A model generated the notes under the pieces. The model was not told the origin of the DNA and made no database searches. It saw nothing but the letters and a program-made list of their open reading frames with translations. Positions 8,213-17,151 of a stretch of DNA of 59,569 bases are shown here, piece by piece. The stretch is from positions 1 to 59,569 of the forward strand of contig CAYXVE010000029.1 in assembly GCA_964468435.1 (NCBI GenBank). Reading direction: 5' to 3'. The first letter of the stretch is position 1; every line of letters starts with the position of its first letter. This stretch comes from JBCCTX01 sp964468435. GTDB lineage: Bacteria > Bacteroidota > Bacteroidia > J057. The translations under genes were made by a program, and so were the position numbers.

Positions 8213-9304
8213 TTATTGAGGATAGGAAAAATCGGCCCATTTTGCATGCCGGGTACCGTAGATTGCTTCTAGTACTTGTTTGCCCAAGCCGATGGAGGCA
8301 GGGTTATCTTTTCGCAATCTCGCTACTACTTCCAACTGGAGATATCCCCCTTCAGGTACGTGGAGCAGTATTTTACTGCCCACAGGTCTTGTTTTGTGGT
8401 AGGCCCAATAGATGGACTTAGGCTTTTTAGGGCCGTTAACCTCTGCAATCATGCCTGTCTCTGTCACCCGGTTATAATACCTCCCTGTTTCCATATCTAT
8501 TACTTTCTCTACTACCACCTCTGCCTGCTTTGTTTCACCTCCACGTACCTCACCAGAACCATCATCATAGTAAATGATTTCATCAGTATTGGGATCTGTA
8601 ATAACCGCTTCTCTGCCGGGAGAACTGTATTCGAGTGCAGCAAAGGTAATTATGGGTTCTAAACCAGAACGTGCAATATCTGGCATACGGCGTATCTTTT
8701 CCAACTCACGTAGTCGCTGAGTTTCTGTTCCCATTCTAATTGCATCCTGATATAGTTTGGCAAATTCGATATCTATTGCACTAAAGCTCACCTCATCTAT
8801 TCCTTTGACCCATCCTATTTTTCTTCTTCCCTCACTAACCAATTCTACCCAGTTTCCATCCTGGTAATCACTCAAAATGAGTAGATCACCAGCCTTGAAC
8901 TCACCTGAAGTAGCTGTTACGGGAGATGGAGCCTCGTAAATGGTTTTATTTTTCAATAAAGTGACCAATCCTCCTTCTGAAATGAAATAATATTGGTCTA
9001 CCCAACCTACCCTGCCTGTATTCGTTTCGACCTGGATATAATTTTTTCCACTAGCTCTTCTCAGATTATTGCCATAGAGCCGAACTTGTTCTCCAAAATA
9101 TATAGTCTGCACATATTGTCCTCTTTCTCCGGGCGTATCTCTCAGTCCTACTTTGGGCCATGCACAGACCAGGCTATCTTCGTCCATACGACCTCCTCTC
9201 ATTCCTCTTTCATAGTCAAAATCATATCTCCCAAATGGCTCCTGAGCAGGGACTACGCCTGCAAATAAGCTAAGCATGATGAGTACCCAGGTATAGTGCT
9301 TCAC
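8213..9304 (-). CDS. Exported SH3-domain protein with RlpA-like C-terminal barrel
   Basis: A 363-residue secreted protein. Residues 1-20 form a signal peptide ending VVPAQ. Two bacterial SH3-like stretches follow: around 45-110 (VGLRDTPGERGQYVQTIYFGE, GRVGWVDQYYF) and around 112-175 (IYEAPSP...GDLLILSDYQDGNWVELVSEG). The C-terminal part (about 275-345) resembles the double-psi barrel of RlpA, with AYHKTRPVGSKILLHVPEGG in place of the usual HKTLPxGTxVxV. The His is kept, but the usual downstream NDRGP segment is replaced (VVARLRKDN), so lytic transglycosylase activity is doubtful. Role inferred: peptidoglycan or envelope binding. Confidence 0.6.
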   Translation of the reverse strand: MKHYTWVLIMLSLFAGVVPAQEPFGRYDFDYERGMRGGRMDEDSLVCAWPKVGLRDTPGERGQYVQTIYFGEQVRLYGNNLRRASGKNYIQVETNTGRVGWVDQYYFISEGGLVTLLKNKTIYEAPSPVTATSGEFKAGDLLILSDYQDGNWVELVSEGRRKIGWVKGIDEVSFSAIDIEFAKLYQDAIRMGTETQRLRELEKIRRMPDIARSGLEPIITFAALEYSSPGREAVITDPNTDEIIYYDDGSGEVRGGETKQAEVVVEKVIDMETGRYYNRVTETGMIAEVNGPKKPKSIYWAYHKTRPVGSKILLHVPEGGYLQLEVVARLRKDNPASIGLGKQVLEAIYGTRHAKWADFSYPQ

Positions 9305-9469
9305 AATGATGATATTTAAATTCTACGATTAAAATCCAACAAATATATACATAATTTATTGTAATTAACAGTGTTATAGGTCTTGCAATTTTAATCAAAA
9401 AATACTATAATTGTATATAAGCTTCTACCTAGAAAATTCGCACTGACCAACTATTGAGTTATTTCAAAA

Positions 9470-9484
9470 CAAGATTAAATCTTG
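9470..9484. promoter_or_regulatory. Perfect 15-bp palindrome, candidate operator
   Basis: CAAGATT-A-AATCTTG is a perfect palindrome 46 bases upstream of the orphan gene at 9531. Its last TTG could serve as a -33 element, with TAACTTTA (9506-9513) as a weak -7 box, so a bound dimeric regulator would cover the promoter. The regulator is unknown. Confidence 0.35.
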
Positions 9485-9530
9485 ATTGGGAAAGTCTTGC
9501 AGTTTTAACTTTATAATAAACTTGTTCTTT

Positions 9531-9881
9531 ATGAAGTATCCGGTAAAAAAATTCATCAACGAGCTCAGTCCAAAGGACTTGTTAAACCTTTGTAATGAGA
9601 AAATACTGTGCGCTGCACGCGATTTAGCTGAATTTACTAAATATGGTTTAAATGCTAATTTTATCGTTTCTCTAGCACATAAATGCGAAGAATACGAAAA
9701 AATTATTAACCAACCAGACAATGATCGTAGAGATTATTCAAGATTAGAAACCGAACTTAGAGAGGCGTTAGAGAAAATTTGTAAGACCGGGCGCCAAATA
9801 TGGGCGCAGTATCCATCCAAATACAATAATTACGTTATCTATAGCACACTTTACAGCAAAGCACGCTATTATGCAGCTTGA
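9531..9881 (+). CDS. Hypothetical 116-residue cytoplasmic protein
   Basis: Starts MKYPVKKFINELSPKDLLNL; an upstream in-frame start at 9486 exists but lies within the likely promoter, so 9531 is preferred. The protein appears all-helical and soluble, with charged helices (DYSRLETELREALEKICKTG) and an aromatic C-terminus (YSTLYSKARYYAA). No signal peptide, membrane segment or known motif. It stands alone, preceded by a palindrome and followed by a clear terminator, so it is a self-contained transcription unit. Function not recognised. Confidence 0.65.
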   Translation: MKYPVKKFINELSPKDLLNLCNEKILCAARDLAEFTKYGLNANFIVSLAHKCEEYEKIINQPDNDRRDYSRLETELREALEKICKTGRQIWAQYPSKYNNYVIYSTLYSKARYYAA

Positions 9882-9906
9882 TATTATCTTTTATTTTGAA
9901 AGAAAG

Positions 9907-9947
9907 TAAGGGAAAAAGGTCACTATTCTTTCTCCCTTATTTTTTTA
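9907..9947 (+). terminator. Rho-independent terminator of the 116-residue orphan
   Basis: Twelve-base arms TAAGGGAAAAAG and CTTTCTCCCTTA (one mismatch) enclose a 9-base loop and are followed by TTTTTTTAT. It lies 26 bases after the stop at 9881. Confidence 0.85.
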
Positions 9948-10142
9948 TTTGATTTTACCTAAAAAACAAGCCTACTAATTTGTTTACATTAGCAACCCTT
10001 CCCCATTCAACATAAATAAGTAAAATCGTAATATCCATATTACCCTTTCATTTGACATTAAATTATCTTACGGTTTGACAACTATTTTCAAGAAATAGCT
10101 ATTTACTGATCAACTTAATTTTGGTATTCATTCTGTACTAGT

Positions 10143-10256
10143 ATGAGCTTCAGGCGCATCTTATATATGATTATTATTCATATATTACCCATTATGGCAT
10201 TCATCCATGTTTATGTATACTATTCCCTACAAGGCTCGCCGCTATCAGTGATTTGA
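10143..10256 (+). pseudogene. Short ORF for one hydrophobic helix, possibly a truncated membrane-protein start
   Basis: A 37-codon frame starting MSFRRILYMIIIHILP, a basic N-terminus followed by a helix of membrane length, then a TGA. TAATTTTG (10116-10123), a TAnnTTTG match, lies 20 bases upstream. It may be a real small membrane peptide or the surviving N-terminus of a larger gene. The rest of the 620-base gap between 9882 and 10501 shows nothing else apart from the terminator. Confidence 0.25.
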
Positions 10257-10501
10257 CCTTTTGAAGAAAAATATCTGTTACAGGAATCCGTAACTTCAAA
10301 AAATGTGTTAAAAAAATGTACTGAATACATGCTTTTTGAAGGTAAGAACGCTACATTCATTAAAAGCAGGCATAATATAAACTTATCTATTTCCTTACCT
10401 GATATACTTAGGTTTAGCTGAGCTATTTAATAACACCTGACTTTCCATTATAGATATCTGCCCATTAATCTTAGAAAATAATACTGGATTTCTCTTTATT
10501 C

Positions 10502-11419
10502 TTATTCCTGGTTCGATGAAAACCTGTCATTAATGACTGTGTGGAGAGATTTACCTCCCTTAATTCCAAAATCCAATGTACGGATAGGAAACGGAATTAC
10601 GATACCGTGTTCATGATATGCTGCCTTAATACTTTTTATGGCCTCACTTTTAGCCATAAAAAAATTCACGCCGGGATATTTTATCCAGAAAACTATCATG
10701 AAATCAATTGAACTATTCCCAAATTCCTGATAATACAACCGTGTTTCTCTCTCCCTGGCCAGAAAGTCTAGACTATCAACAGCATTTAGGGTTACTGCTT
10801 CTACTTTTTCAAGGTCCTCCCCATACGAAACTCCAACTTCTAGGTCGATTCTTCGGTAGCCTGTAGTGTATACGATCACCGGATTTTCAAAAACCATTCT
10901 GTTGGGGATCATAACATCCTGTCCCTGAAAAGTCTCTACATAAGTAGCTCGCAGGTTTACCCGAGTTACTGTGCCCATGAATTTGTGAGTCTCAATTATA
11001 TCCCCTTCCTTAAAAGGTTGACTGATTGCTATCAGGATACCCGATACAAAGTTGGCTGCTATATCCTGAAAAGCAAAACTCAAAGCCAATCCTATGATAC
11101 CTGCTCCAGCCAGAAGAGAAGTTACGGCTTTGCCCAGGTTAAGGATTTCCAATGCTACGAAGATTCCCACGGCGAGAATGAAGTAGACCACAGAAGCCTT
11201 AAGCAGCCGCCTGATCACTGAAGATTGAGACATTCTACCCAATAATTTTCCAGATAACTTCTCTGCTAATCTAGATAAGAGGAAAAACAGAATAAATACT
11301 ATTATCGCAACCAATAAATTGGGTACAGTAAGTACAGCCTCCTCAAACCATCCTTCTAACTTATCCCACAATTTCTCTACTAGATTCTCAAATTTTAAAT
11401 CAAAATCTTCAAAAAGCAT
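10502..11419 (-). CDS. Small-conductance mechanosensitive channel, MscS family
   Basis: Inner-membrane channel that opens on membrane tension and releases solutes on osmotic downshock. The 305-residue length and layout are typical: helices at about 30-50 and 68-92, then the pore-lining third helix with the Gly/Ala-rich GAGIIGLALSFAFQDIAANFVSG (near 105-125). The beta domain follows, with PFKEGDIIETHKFMGTVTRVNLRAT, and then the alpha/beta C-terminal domain ending in FPIRTLDF. It is divergent from the zincin/PycTM unit. Several MscS genes are common per genome, so no gene symbol is given. Confidence 0.93.
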   Translation of the reverse strand: MLFEDFDLKFENLVEKLWDKLEGWFEEAVLTVPNLLVAIIVFILFFLLSRLAEKLSGKLLGRMSQSSVIRRLLKASVVYFILAVGIFVALEILNLGKAVTSLLAGAGIIGLALSFAFQDIAANFVSGILIAISQPFKEGDIIETHKFMGTVTRVNLRATYVETFQGQDVMIPNRMVFENPVIVYTTGYRRIDLEVGVSYGEDLEKVEAVTLNAVDSLDFLARERETRLYYQEFGNSSIDFMIVFWIKYPGVNFFMAKSEAIKSIKAAYHEHGIVIPFPIRTLDFGIKGGKSLHTVINDRFSSNQE

Positions 11420-11480
11420 AAAATTTATTAACCCTATCTCCAGTCTTTTTTTATTTTTTACAACATTATAACATCAATAA

Positions 11481-11497
11481 TGTAAATATTGTTTACA
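11481..11497. promoter_or_regulatory. Candidate operator TGTAAA-N5-TTTACA
   Basis: A perfect 6-bp inverted repeat (TGTAAA tattg TTTACA) in the 184-base divergent intergenic region between the MscS gene and the zincin/PycTM pair. Its dyad symmetry suits a dimeric HTH regulator. No regulator gene lies next to it. Confidence 0.3.
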
Positions 11498-11542
11498 AAA
11501 TACCCTTCTGAATATATTAATCGACAAAAACTTCAATAGATC

Positions 11543-11554
11543 GTGTACGTACAC
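11543..11554. promoter_or_regulatory. Perfect 12-bp palindrome upstream of the zincin/PycTM unit
   Basis: GTGTACGTACAC is a perfect palindrome, 50 bases before the presumed TTG start at 11604. It could be an operator for the two-gene unit. No -7 TAnnTTTG box with correct spacing was found. Confidence 0.25.
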
Positions 11555-11603
11555 ACGTTACATGATAAACTTTTACTTTTTAAGATTTTGTAGCTAGAAA
11601 GTC

Positions 11604-12200
11604 TTGAATGCAAGTATAAAATATTTTGACATAGTGAATTCCTTTAACCTGCTGGGGAACCAGAAAATTATTCCAGAAGAAGTTGCTCCTGCCTGTTTAC
11701 GGGCTTTATCTTATTATCCTGAGTTGGTCGATGTACACATTGAATTCCGCTTTCAGCGGAATTCTTTCGCGACTATGCTTGCACAGCCCAAATCTGATCT
11801 ATTATTTCGTAGTAAAAAGAACCGCAGATATATCATTCGCATGAATGACGTTCTTGATATTAATAATGCTTTGAAAGTTGAAGATCTTCCCTTCGATGTC
11901 CAGGTAGGATGGATTGGCCACGAATTAGGACATATCATAGATTATTCTACCAAAAGTTCGGTTTCCATGATAGGATTTGGCATTGGATATATGATCTCTA
12001 ACCACTTCCGTATAGGAGCAGAACGAATTGCAGATCTTCATGCTATTTACAGAGGTATGGGTAATTACATATTAACTACCAAGGATTACATTCTTTCGCA
12101 CAAAATCTTGTCGGAAAAATACAAAAAACGTATTAAAGATTATTATATATCATCTGAAGAGACGACCTATATCATAGATCAAATTAAGCAGGAAAACTAA
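11604..12200 (+). CDS. Predicted zinc metalloprotease (HELGH motif), partner of the PycTM protein
   Basis: A 198-residue protein of no family I can name, with the zincin site H106-E-L-G-H110 in VGWIGHELGHIIDY and a likely third ligand E140 in GAERIADLHAIYRG, a gluzincin-like arrangement. Between them lies a Gly/Ser/Ile-rich stretch (about 118-133) that may be a membrane or buried helix. No signal peptide is seen. The start is uncertain: the open frame begins at TTG 11604, and a GTG about 30 bases later is possible; no in-frame ATG is near. The stop is 2 bases before the next ATG, so the pair is co-translated. Substrate unknown. Confidence 0.7.
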   Translation: MNASIKYFDIVNSFNLLGNQKIIPEEVAPACLRALSYYPELVDVHIEFRFQRNSFATMLAQPKSDLLFRSKKNRRYIIRMNDVLDINNALKVEDLPFDVQVGWIGHELGHIIDYSTKSSVSMIGFGIGYMISNHFRIGAERIADLHAIYRGMGNYILTTKDYILSHKILSEKYKKRIKDYYISSEETTYIIDQIKQEN

Positions 12201-12202
12201 CC

Positions 12203-13375
12203 ATGAGTAAAAAGAAAAAGCTTCCTGATCTGGCATCCCAGTACGTTCACGAATTGTTTCAGGAAAAGCTTCCTGAATTTAGACTTTATCACAACTACCA
12301 GCAAACCGCTGAAATAGTTTCCATATGTGAAGATATCGCTAAATCTGAAGATATTTCAGACCAAACATCAGAAGCAATTATGCTTGCTGCCTGGTTTCAG
12401 TTTTCAGGCTATGTTCAGAACGAAAAAGATCCCCGTATCGCTAGCACCAAAATAGCTCAGGATTTTCTGACTAAGCATGCATATTCTGAAAATTGCACCC
12501 AGTTAGTTATTCGATTAATTAAGGAAAACCGGGATGATGTAGAGCCAGAAGAATTACCGCTAAAGATTTTGCAGGATGCTACCTTATCCCATTATGGAAG
12601 AAAGCGCTTTTTCAGACTTCAGGAAATGCTGCGTATAGAACAGGAACTTGAAGAGTCAGAACAGATAATTGATATAGACTGGGAAGAAAGGAATTTGAAA
12701 AATTTGGTAAATCACCGCTTTCATACCTCTTATGCAAGAGCACAATATAACGATCGTAAGTTTAAAAATATCCAAAGACAACAGGAGAATCTCAGGGAAA
12801 TGAAGGAGGGGAAAAAATATGGAAGGGGAATCGAGACATTATACAGATCAAATTACCGGAACCATATCAATTTAAGTGCCATTGCAGATGGTAAAGCCAA
12901 TATGATGATCAGCCTTAACACGATTATCCTCTCAGTGATTATTACGCTTTCAGGTGCAGGCTTTACATTGTCCCAGAACTATCTTGAAGAGCATTTACAA
13001 TTTGTGACACCCATCGTCATCCTACTTATTGGAGCAACACTTTCTGTTGTATTTGCCATACTCTCTGCAAGACCTACTGTTACCACTCAAGAATCTGAGG
13101 AACTGAACATAGATACTAGAGAAAATAGCTTTTTATACTTTGGTAATTTTCTAAGGCTAGGAAAGAGTAGCTTTAAAAAATATATTTCCAGCCTAAAAGG
13201 GAATCAAAATCTTCTATACGACAGTATGACGATGGATATATATAATTTGGGAGCTGTGCTGGATAAGAAATACAAATTACTGCATTATTCCTACAACAGT
13301 TTCATGATTGGACTTATCGCGAGTGTAAGTTCTCTATTGATAATATTTTTGACTAATACCCTCAATCAGGTTTAG
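12203..13375 (+). CDS. Pycsar-effector-type membrane protein (PycTM/DUF5706) with degenerate HD domain
   Basis: A 390-residue protein. The N-terminal part (about 1-180) follows the HD phosphohydrolase domain usually fused to this family, including YHN, LAAWF..GY, SHYG and the W..RNL..L..HRFHT segment. The metal-binding residues are lost: the HD doublet reads Gln66-Phe67 (AWFQFSGY), the earlier His of YHNxxHT is Gln34, and the DAD motif reads DAT. Residues 209-386 are a PycTM domain: YRSNYRNHINLSAIADGKAN leads into helices at about 236-258, 266-288 and 365-385. In Pycsar defence, PycTM proteins damage membranes when cCMP or cUMP is made. No cyclase is visible here, so signalling through this protein is inferred. 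It is coupled to the upstream zincin. Confidence 0.8.
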   Translation: MSKKKKLPDLASQYVHELFQEKLPEFRLYHNYQQTAEIVSICEDIAKSEDISDQTSEAIMLAAWFQFSGYVQNEKDPRIASTKIAQDFLTKHAYSENCTQLVIRLIKENRDDVEPEELPLKILQDATLSHYGRKRFFRLQEMLRIEQELEESEQIIDIDWEERNLKNLVNHRFHTSYARAQYNDRKFKNIQRQQENLREMKEGKKYGRGIETLYRSNYRNHINLSAIADGKANMMISLNTIILSVIITLSGAGFTLSQNYLEEHLQFVTPIVILLIGATLSVVFAILSARPTVTTQESEELNIDTRENSFLYFGNFLRLGKSSFKKYISSLKGNQNLLYDSMTMDIYNLGAVLDKKYKLLHYSYNSFMIGLIASVSSLLIIFLTNTLNQV

Positions 13376-13423
13376 CTCATCCAGGTTGATAAATTCTCAA
13401 AATATCAATCTCCATCGACAAGC

Positions 13424-14956
13424 TTACGCTTTATAGTTAATGTGTTTTTCCCATTCACTGACAAGTTCTAGATCCATTACACGGGGCATTTTATTTTGTC
13501 CTCCCTTCCCTCCATGTTTTTCGTGCCACGCATAAAAAGTATCGATAGGGAGTGGATGTACTTCGATGTATTTTAATGCCTTTTCCCTGGCTGCGCCATA
13601 ATTTTTGTTCAGCTCTTTGAGTGTTTGATCCAGGTGCATAGCCACTTGCTCGGCATTCATCTTCGAGGGGTCATCTATTCCCAAATACCACTGATGCGTC
13701 CATTCTTCATTTATTTTTACAGCTGCTACAAAATATTCTTTGATGGGAAAGTCAAATGTCTGCTCGATATCTTCTATGGCCCGGTTGAGCTTGTCTACAG
13801 ATAACTGAGAACCCACTACGTTGAGGAAGAATTTAGTTCTACCTGAAATAACGATTTCCTGTCTTTCCAAATCTGTAAACCGGATGGTATCTCCAATGGT
13901 GTATCTCCATGCACCAGCACAAGTTGTGACCAACATAATATATTCCTTTTCTTCCGCTACTTCATCTATCGATAAAGCCGGGGCATCTATTTTCACCTCC
14001 CCATTCTCATCCAGGTACTCTGTTTCAAAAGGTACAAACTCAAAGTAAATACCATTGTCAAGGACCAGCCTCATGGCTTTGGTTTCTGGCCGGGAATTGT
14101 AGGCAAAGAAACCCTCCGATGCCAGGTAGGTATCCATGAATATCAAGGGTTGGCCCAGCAGCTTCTCGAAGCTCTTTTTATAAGGCTCAAATGCTACTCC
14201 TCCTGTGGCAAATAATGTAAGATTGGGCCACATCTGATGGATATGATCTAACTTGTGGTATTTGATAATTTCTTCTAGCATCAACTGGATCCATGAAGGA
14301 ATCCCTGATAATGCTCCCACATCCCATGATGGAGCAACACGTGCAATTGCATCAATCCGTTCATCCCAACTATCGATAGCAGCAATATTCTCTCCAGGAC
14401 GGTATATCCCCTTAAACCAAGAGGGTATGTTACTAGCGCCTATTCCACTAATCTGTCCTTCGTAGTGGTTATTTTTGGGGATAAGGTCTGTACTACTTCC
14501 CAGCATAAGTACCTCTTTTTCAAATACTTCACTAGGAATATCAAAATTTTTCAGACTTAATAATTGCCTGACACCTGTGTTTCTAATTGAATCAATCATT
14601 TCAGGAGTTACAGGGATTCGTTTACTTTCGCTACGGGTCGTACCTGAACTCAATGCAAAGTACTGTATGATACCAGGCCATGCCACATCTTTTTCATAAT
14701 CAAATAATCTATGCCAGTAAGCATCATGCATCCTGTCATAATTGAAAATGGGAATCTCTTGCCTGAAAGCTTCCTGCAAATGGTCAGAGGATAGTATTTT
14801 ACCAAAATGGTGATCTCGCGCAAAAGATGTCATCTTAGCATTCATCATTAAATACTTCAGTTCATCTTTCTGCTGCTTTGCGGCTGATTCACGATTGCTG
14901 TTGAATTTATCAGCCAAATGTATCGCACCTTTTATAATACTACCTAATACTGCCAT
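13424..14956 (-). CDS. GH3 family (auxin-responsive-promoter-like) acyl-adenylating protein
   Basis: Plant GH3 enzymes adenylate acids and join them to amino acids; bacterial members are widespread in Bacteroidota and lack an assigned role. The 510 residues carry the nucleotide-binding ALSSGTTRSESKRIPVTPEM loop (about 101-120), the central YLASEGFFAYNSRP segment, AGAWRYTIGDTIRFTD and the C-terminal RVMDLELVSEWE. No signal peptide, so it is cytoplasmic. It is a single gene convergent with the PycTM gene. The substrate cannot be predicted. Confidence 0.88.
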   Translation of the reverse strand: MAVLGSIIKGAIHLADKFNSNRESAAKQQKDELKYLMMNAKMTSFARDHHFGKILSSDHLQEAFRQEIPIFNYDRMHDAYWHRLFDYEKDVAWPGIIQYFALSSGTTRSESKRIPVTPEMIDSIRNTGVRQLLSLKNFDIPSEVFEKEVLMLGSSTDLIPKNNHYEGQISGIGASNIPSWFKGIYRPGENIAAIDSWDERIDAIARVAPSWDVGALSGIPSWIQLMLEEIIKYHKLDHIHQMWPNLTLFATGGVAFEPYKKSFEKLLGQPLIFMDTYLASEGFFAYNSRPETKAMRLVLDNGIYFEFVPFETEYLDENGEVKIDAPALSIDEVAEEKEYIMLVTTCAGAWRYTIGDTIRFTDLERQEIVISGRTKFFLNVVGSQLSVDKLNRAIEDIEQTFDFPIKEYFVAAVKINEEWTHQWYLGIDDPSKMNAEQVAMHLDQTLKELNKNYGAAREKALKYIEVHPLPIDTFYAWHEKHGGKGGQNKMPRVMDLELVSEWEKHINYKA

Positions 14957-15259
14957 GAATTACTATTTACTGGGGAGTTGTGGGTTAATGCAAACACAGA
15001 CCTGACAAATTGAATTTTTGCAAAACAATGTTCCATATCATATCCCTTGAAAACAGGTATTTGCATTTATAAAATGTAAAAAAGAATTTATTTACCAAAA
15101 CAACTTAAGAAATCATGGTAAAAAAAATTACTAAATATATTTTACAGTACGTTTCAGGAGATAGTATGTTATATTTTTTCACAGGCTATCCATCCTTACG
15201 TGTAATCTCCACAGTCATGTATCTAACTTAGATATTTGACTTATATTATCAGGGATATA
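14957..15259. other. Intergenic gap, 303 bases, no gene seen
   Basis: AT-rich stretch between the GH3 start and the formate/nitrite transporter stop. I see no convincing open frame, hairpin with T tract or TAnnTTTG box on either strand. Confidence 0.5.
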
Positions 15260-16081
15260 TCACTTAGTCGAATGACCATACTTAAATAGTGATACGAATA
15301 CCACCCCTCCAATAATGTTTCCTATAGTTGCCAGGGACTGAAAATATCCATAGTCTATAAGTGTAATTCCTTGATTTGAAACCATCCCGCTAAATACTTC
15401 GATAGATCCTACAATGGAGTGATGTAATCCTCCGATACCGATAAATGAGGTCACCAAAATGATTAGAAAAATCCTACTGATTGTTTCACGAGAGGCAGTG
15501 ATAAGCCATGAGAGTAATCCCATTAACCAGCCAGCCAGAATACTGCTACTCAGAATAATATACCAGTTGTAGCTTATCATTTTTTCGGCCAGATGGTATA
15601 GCGCTTCGCTCGACATGATCCCCATGTTAGGGCCAATAGCAATCAATATCAAGCTGATTAGATACCCTCCAACCAGATTTCCCACATATATGACACCCCA
15701 GATAGCTCCAAGACTTTTGAGTCCTACTTTCCCATCCAGCACAGGTAAAACTGCCACATTGGTGTGCTCTGTAAACAATTCTGAACGACCTATAATCACA
15801 AAGATAAACCCTATAGGATAAGATAGAGCCAAAGTGATTTCCATGGCAGAATCCGTTATCTTACCGACAAAGATTGTATAAATCATCCCCATAAGTAAGA
15901 CGCTAAATCCAACCTCCATACCCGCAGTTACAGCAGAAAGAAATAAGCGATATCTGGATCTTCTATGCTCATGCAAGCCAGCTTCTATCTGCTCCTTCAG
16001 GATTTCCGCTACCGTTTTAGGACTATTGATCGCCCTAATTACCTTTTCATCAGCGTTTTCAATTCTTTTAGGTTGCCACAT
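15260..16081 (-). CDS. Formate/nitrite transporter (FNT) family channel
   Basis: Pentameric inner-membrane channel for small monovalent anions such as formate or nitrite. The 273 residues have a charged N-terminus, then six hydrophobic helices with the family pattern, including the LALSYPIGFIFVIIGRSELFTEHT segment and GIGGLHHSIVGSIEVFSG with the conserved pore His region. It is monocistronic. No formate or nitrite metabolism genes lie beside it, so the transported anion is open. Confidence 0.85.
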   Translation of the reverse strand: MWQPKRIENADEKVIRAINSPKTVAEILKEQIEAGLHEHRRSRYRLFLSAVTAGMEVGFSVLLMGMIYTIFVGKITDSAMEITLALSYPIGFIFVIIGRSELFTEHTNVAVLPVLDGKVGLKSLGAIWGVIYVGNLVGGYLISLILIAIGPNMGIMSSEALYHLAEKMISYNWYIILSSSILAGWLMGLLSWLITASRETISRIFLIILVTSFIGIGGLHHSIVGSIEVFSGMVSNQGITLIDYGYFQSLATIGNIIGGVVFVSLFKYGHSTK

Positions 16082-16224
16082 TAGATTTTATTAAAATGAA
16101 AAAGACCCTGCTTTTAGATCCTAATATACCTGAATAACAAGTAAAGTGTTCAAAAATGTTAGCTAAAATAATACCCAGAGATAGATGTAGAATCGTGTGA
16201 TTGTATGCTCCAACCATGCCCTAT

Positions 16225-17013
16225 TTAAAGAGAAGCATAAAGCTCTTTAATCTGGTGAATGATCATTTTATCCTCCAGTAAGCGATCCTGGCGTGGTGCT
16301 CTGTCTTTAACATCCTGAAGGATAGAGCGGGCTGTATCCTTTTTCCCAGCCTTAACCAAACCTTTAGCCAATTCATACGGATTGGCAAAGCTATCTTCAC
16401 ACAAGGAATAGGCCTTTTTGAGTAATCTTAAGCCCTTCTCTTGGGAGGGCCAGGTAAGTACCAGAGGTATATAGGGTACATTGACATGTATGGCTCCAAG
16501 AATCCTGTAGGCTCCTGCTTCATTATAGGAAGGTAGCTCTTCCATCAATTCATGGCAAAGATTTCGCATAATCCTTCCTGCATTGCTTTTGACAGCGGTA
16601 ATAACTCCAGACGCATGTGCCCATCTACCCATATGTGAGAGATACCAATATGTTAGAATACTGTTATCGGGATACTTAAAATGATATTTTTGGGCAAGAT
16701 CTAACCCTGTTTTAAAAACAGCTATACTTTCCTTGCTCGCTAAACCTGTAAATGTCCCCTTAAAATCGAAGGCTTTTAGCAGATAGACTACTATTTCCAC
16801 ATTTGCAGAATCCTTTTCGAGCGCTTTTTCGAAGTGATAAATCGCCCAATTAATGTTGTATGGATCTGCTACCAACCCGCGTATGGATTCTGAACGATTT
16901 TCATAAAATTCTACCCCCTTTGTAAAATGAGTTTCATAAGTATATGCATATGAAACTCCCAAAATAGCTATTACTATCAAGATATGCGAACAGAATAACT
17001 TACAGTTCATCAT
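16225..17013 (-). CDS. Exported TPR protein, resembling TRAP-associated TatT
   Basis: A 262-residue protein with an N-terminal signal or anchor helix (about 7-25) and helical hairpins with TPR character (NWAIYHFEKALEKDSANVEIVVYLL; GLRLLKKAYSLCEDSFANPYELAKGLVKAG). The segment RILGAIHVNVPYIPLVLTWPSQEKGLRLL resembles the T component of TRAP transporters. No TRAP permease is nearby, so it may only share the fold. A single gene placed between the FNT channel and the GH127 unit, and not obviously part of either. Confidence 0.55.
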   Translation of the reverse strand: MMNCKLFCSHILIVIAILGVSYAYTYETHFTKGVEFYENRSESIRGLVADPYNINWAIYHFEKALEKDSANVEIVVYLLKAFDFKGTFTGLASKESIAVFKTGLDLAQKYHFKYPDNSILTYWYLSHMGRWAHASGVITAVKSNAGRIMRNLCHELMEELPSYNEAGAYRILGAIHVNVPYIPLVLTWPSQEKGLRLLKKAYSLCEDSFANPYELAKGLVKAGKKDTARSILQDVKDRAPRQDRLLEDKMIIHQIKELYASL

Positions 17014-17151
17014 CGTGAAAACGAGTTGATCAAATAAAGCAATACAGACGACAGATAGTTTATATATAAGTTTTTCTTATATCTTCCTACCTATAAATAG
17101 CTGATTTCTCCACTAAAAACCAACAATAGCTATACATTTCCATTCCAGAAA

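Noticed and set aside
13376..13423. Small TTGATA/TATCAA stem between convergent PycTM and GH3 genes as a terminator
   Set aside because: Six-base AT-rich stem with an 11-base loop and no T tract; too weak to support.
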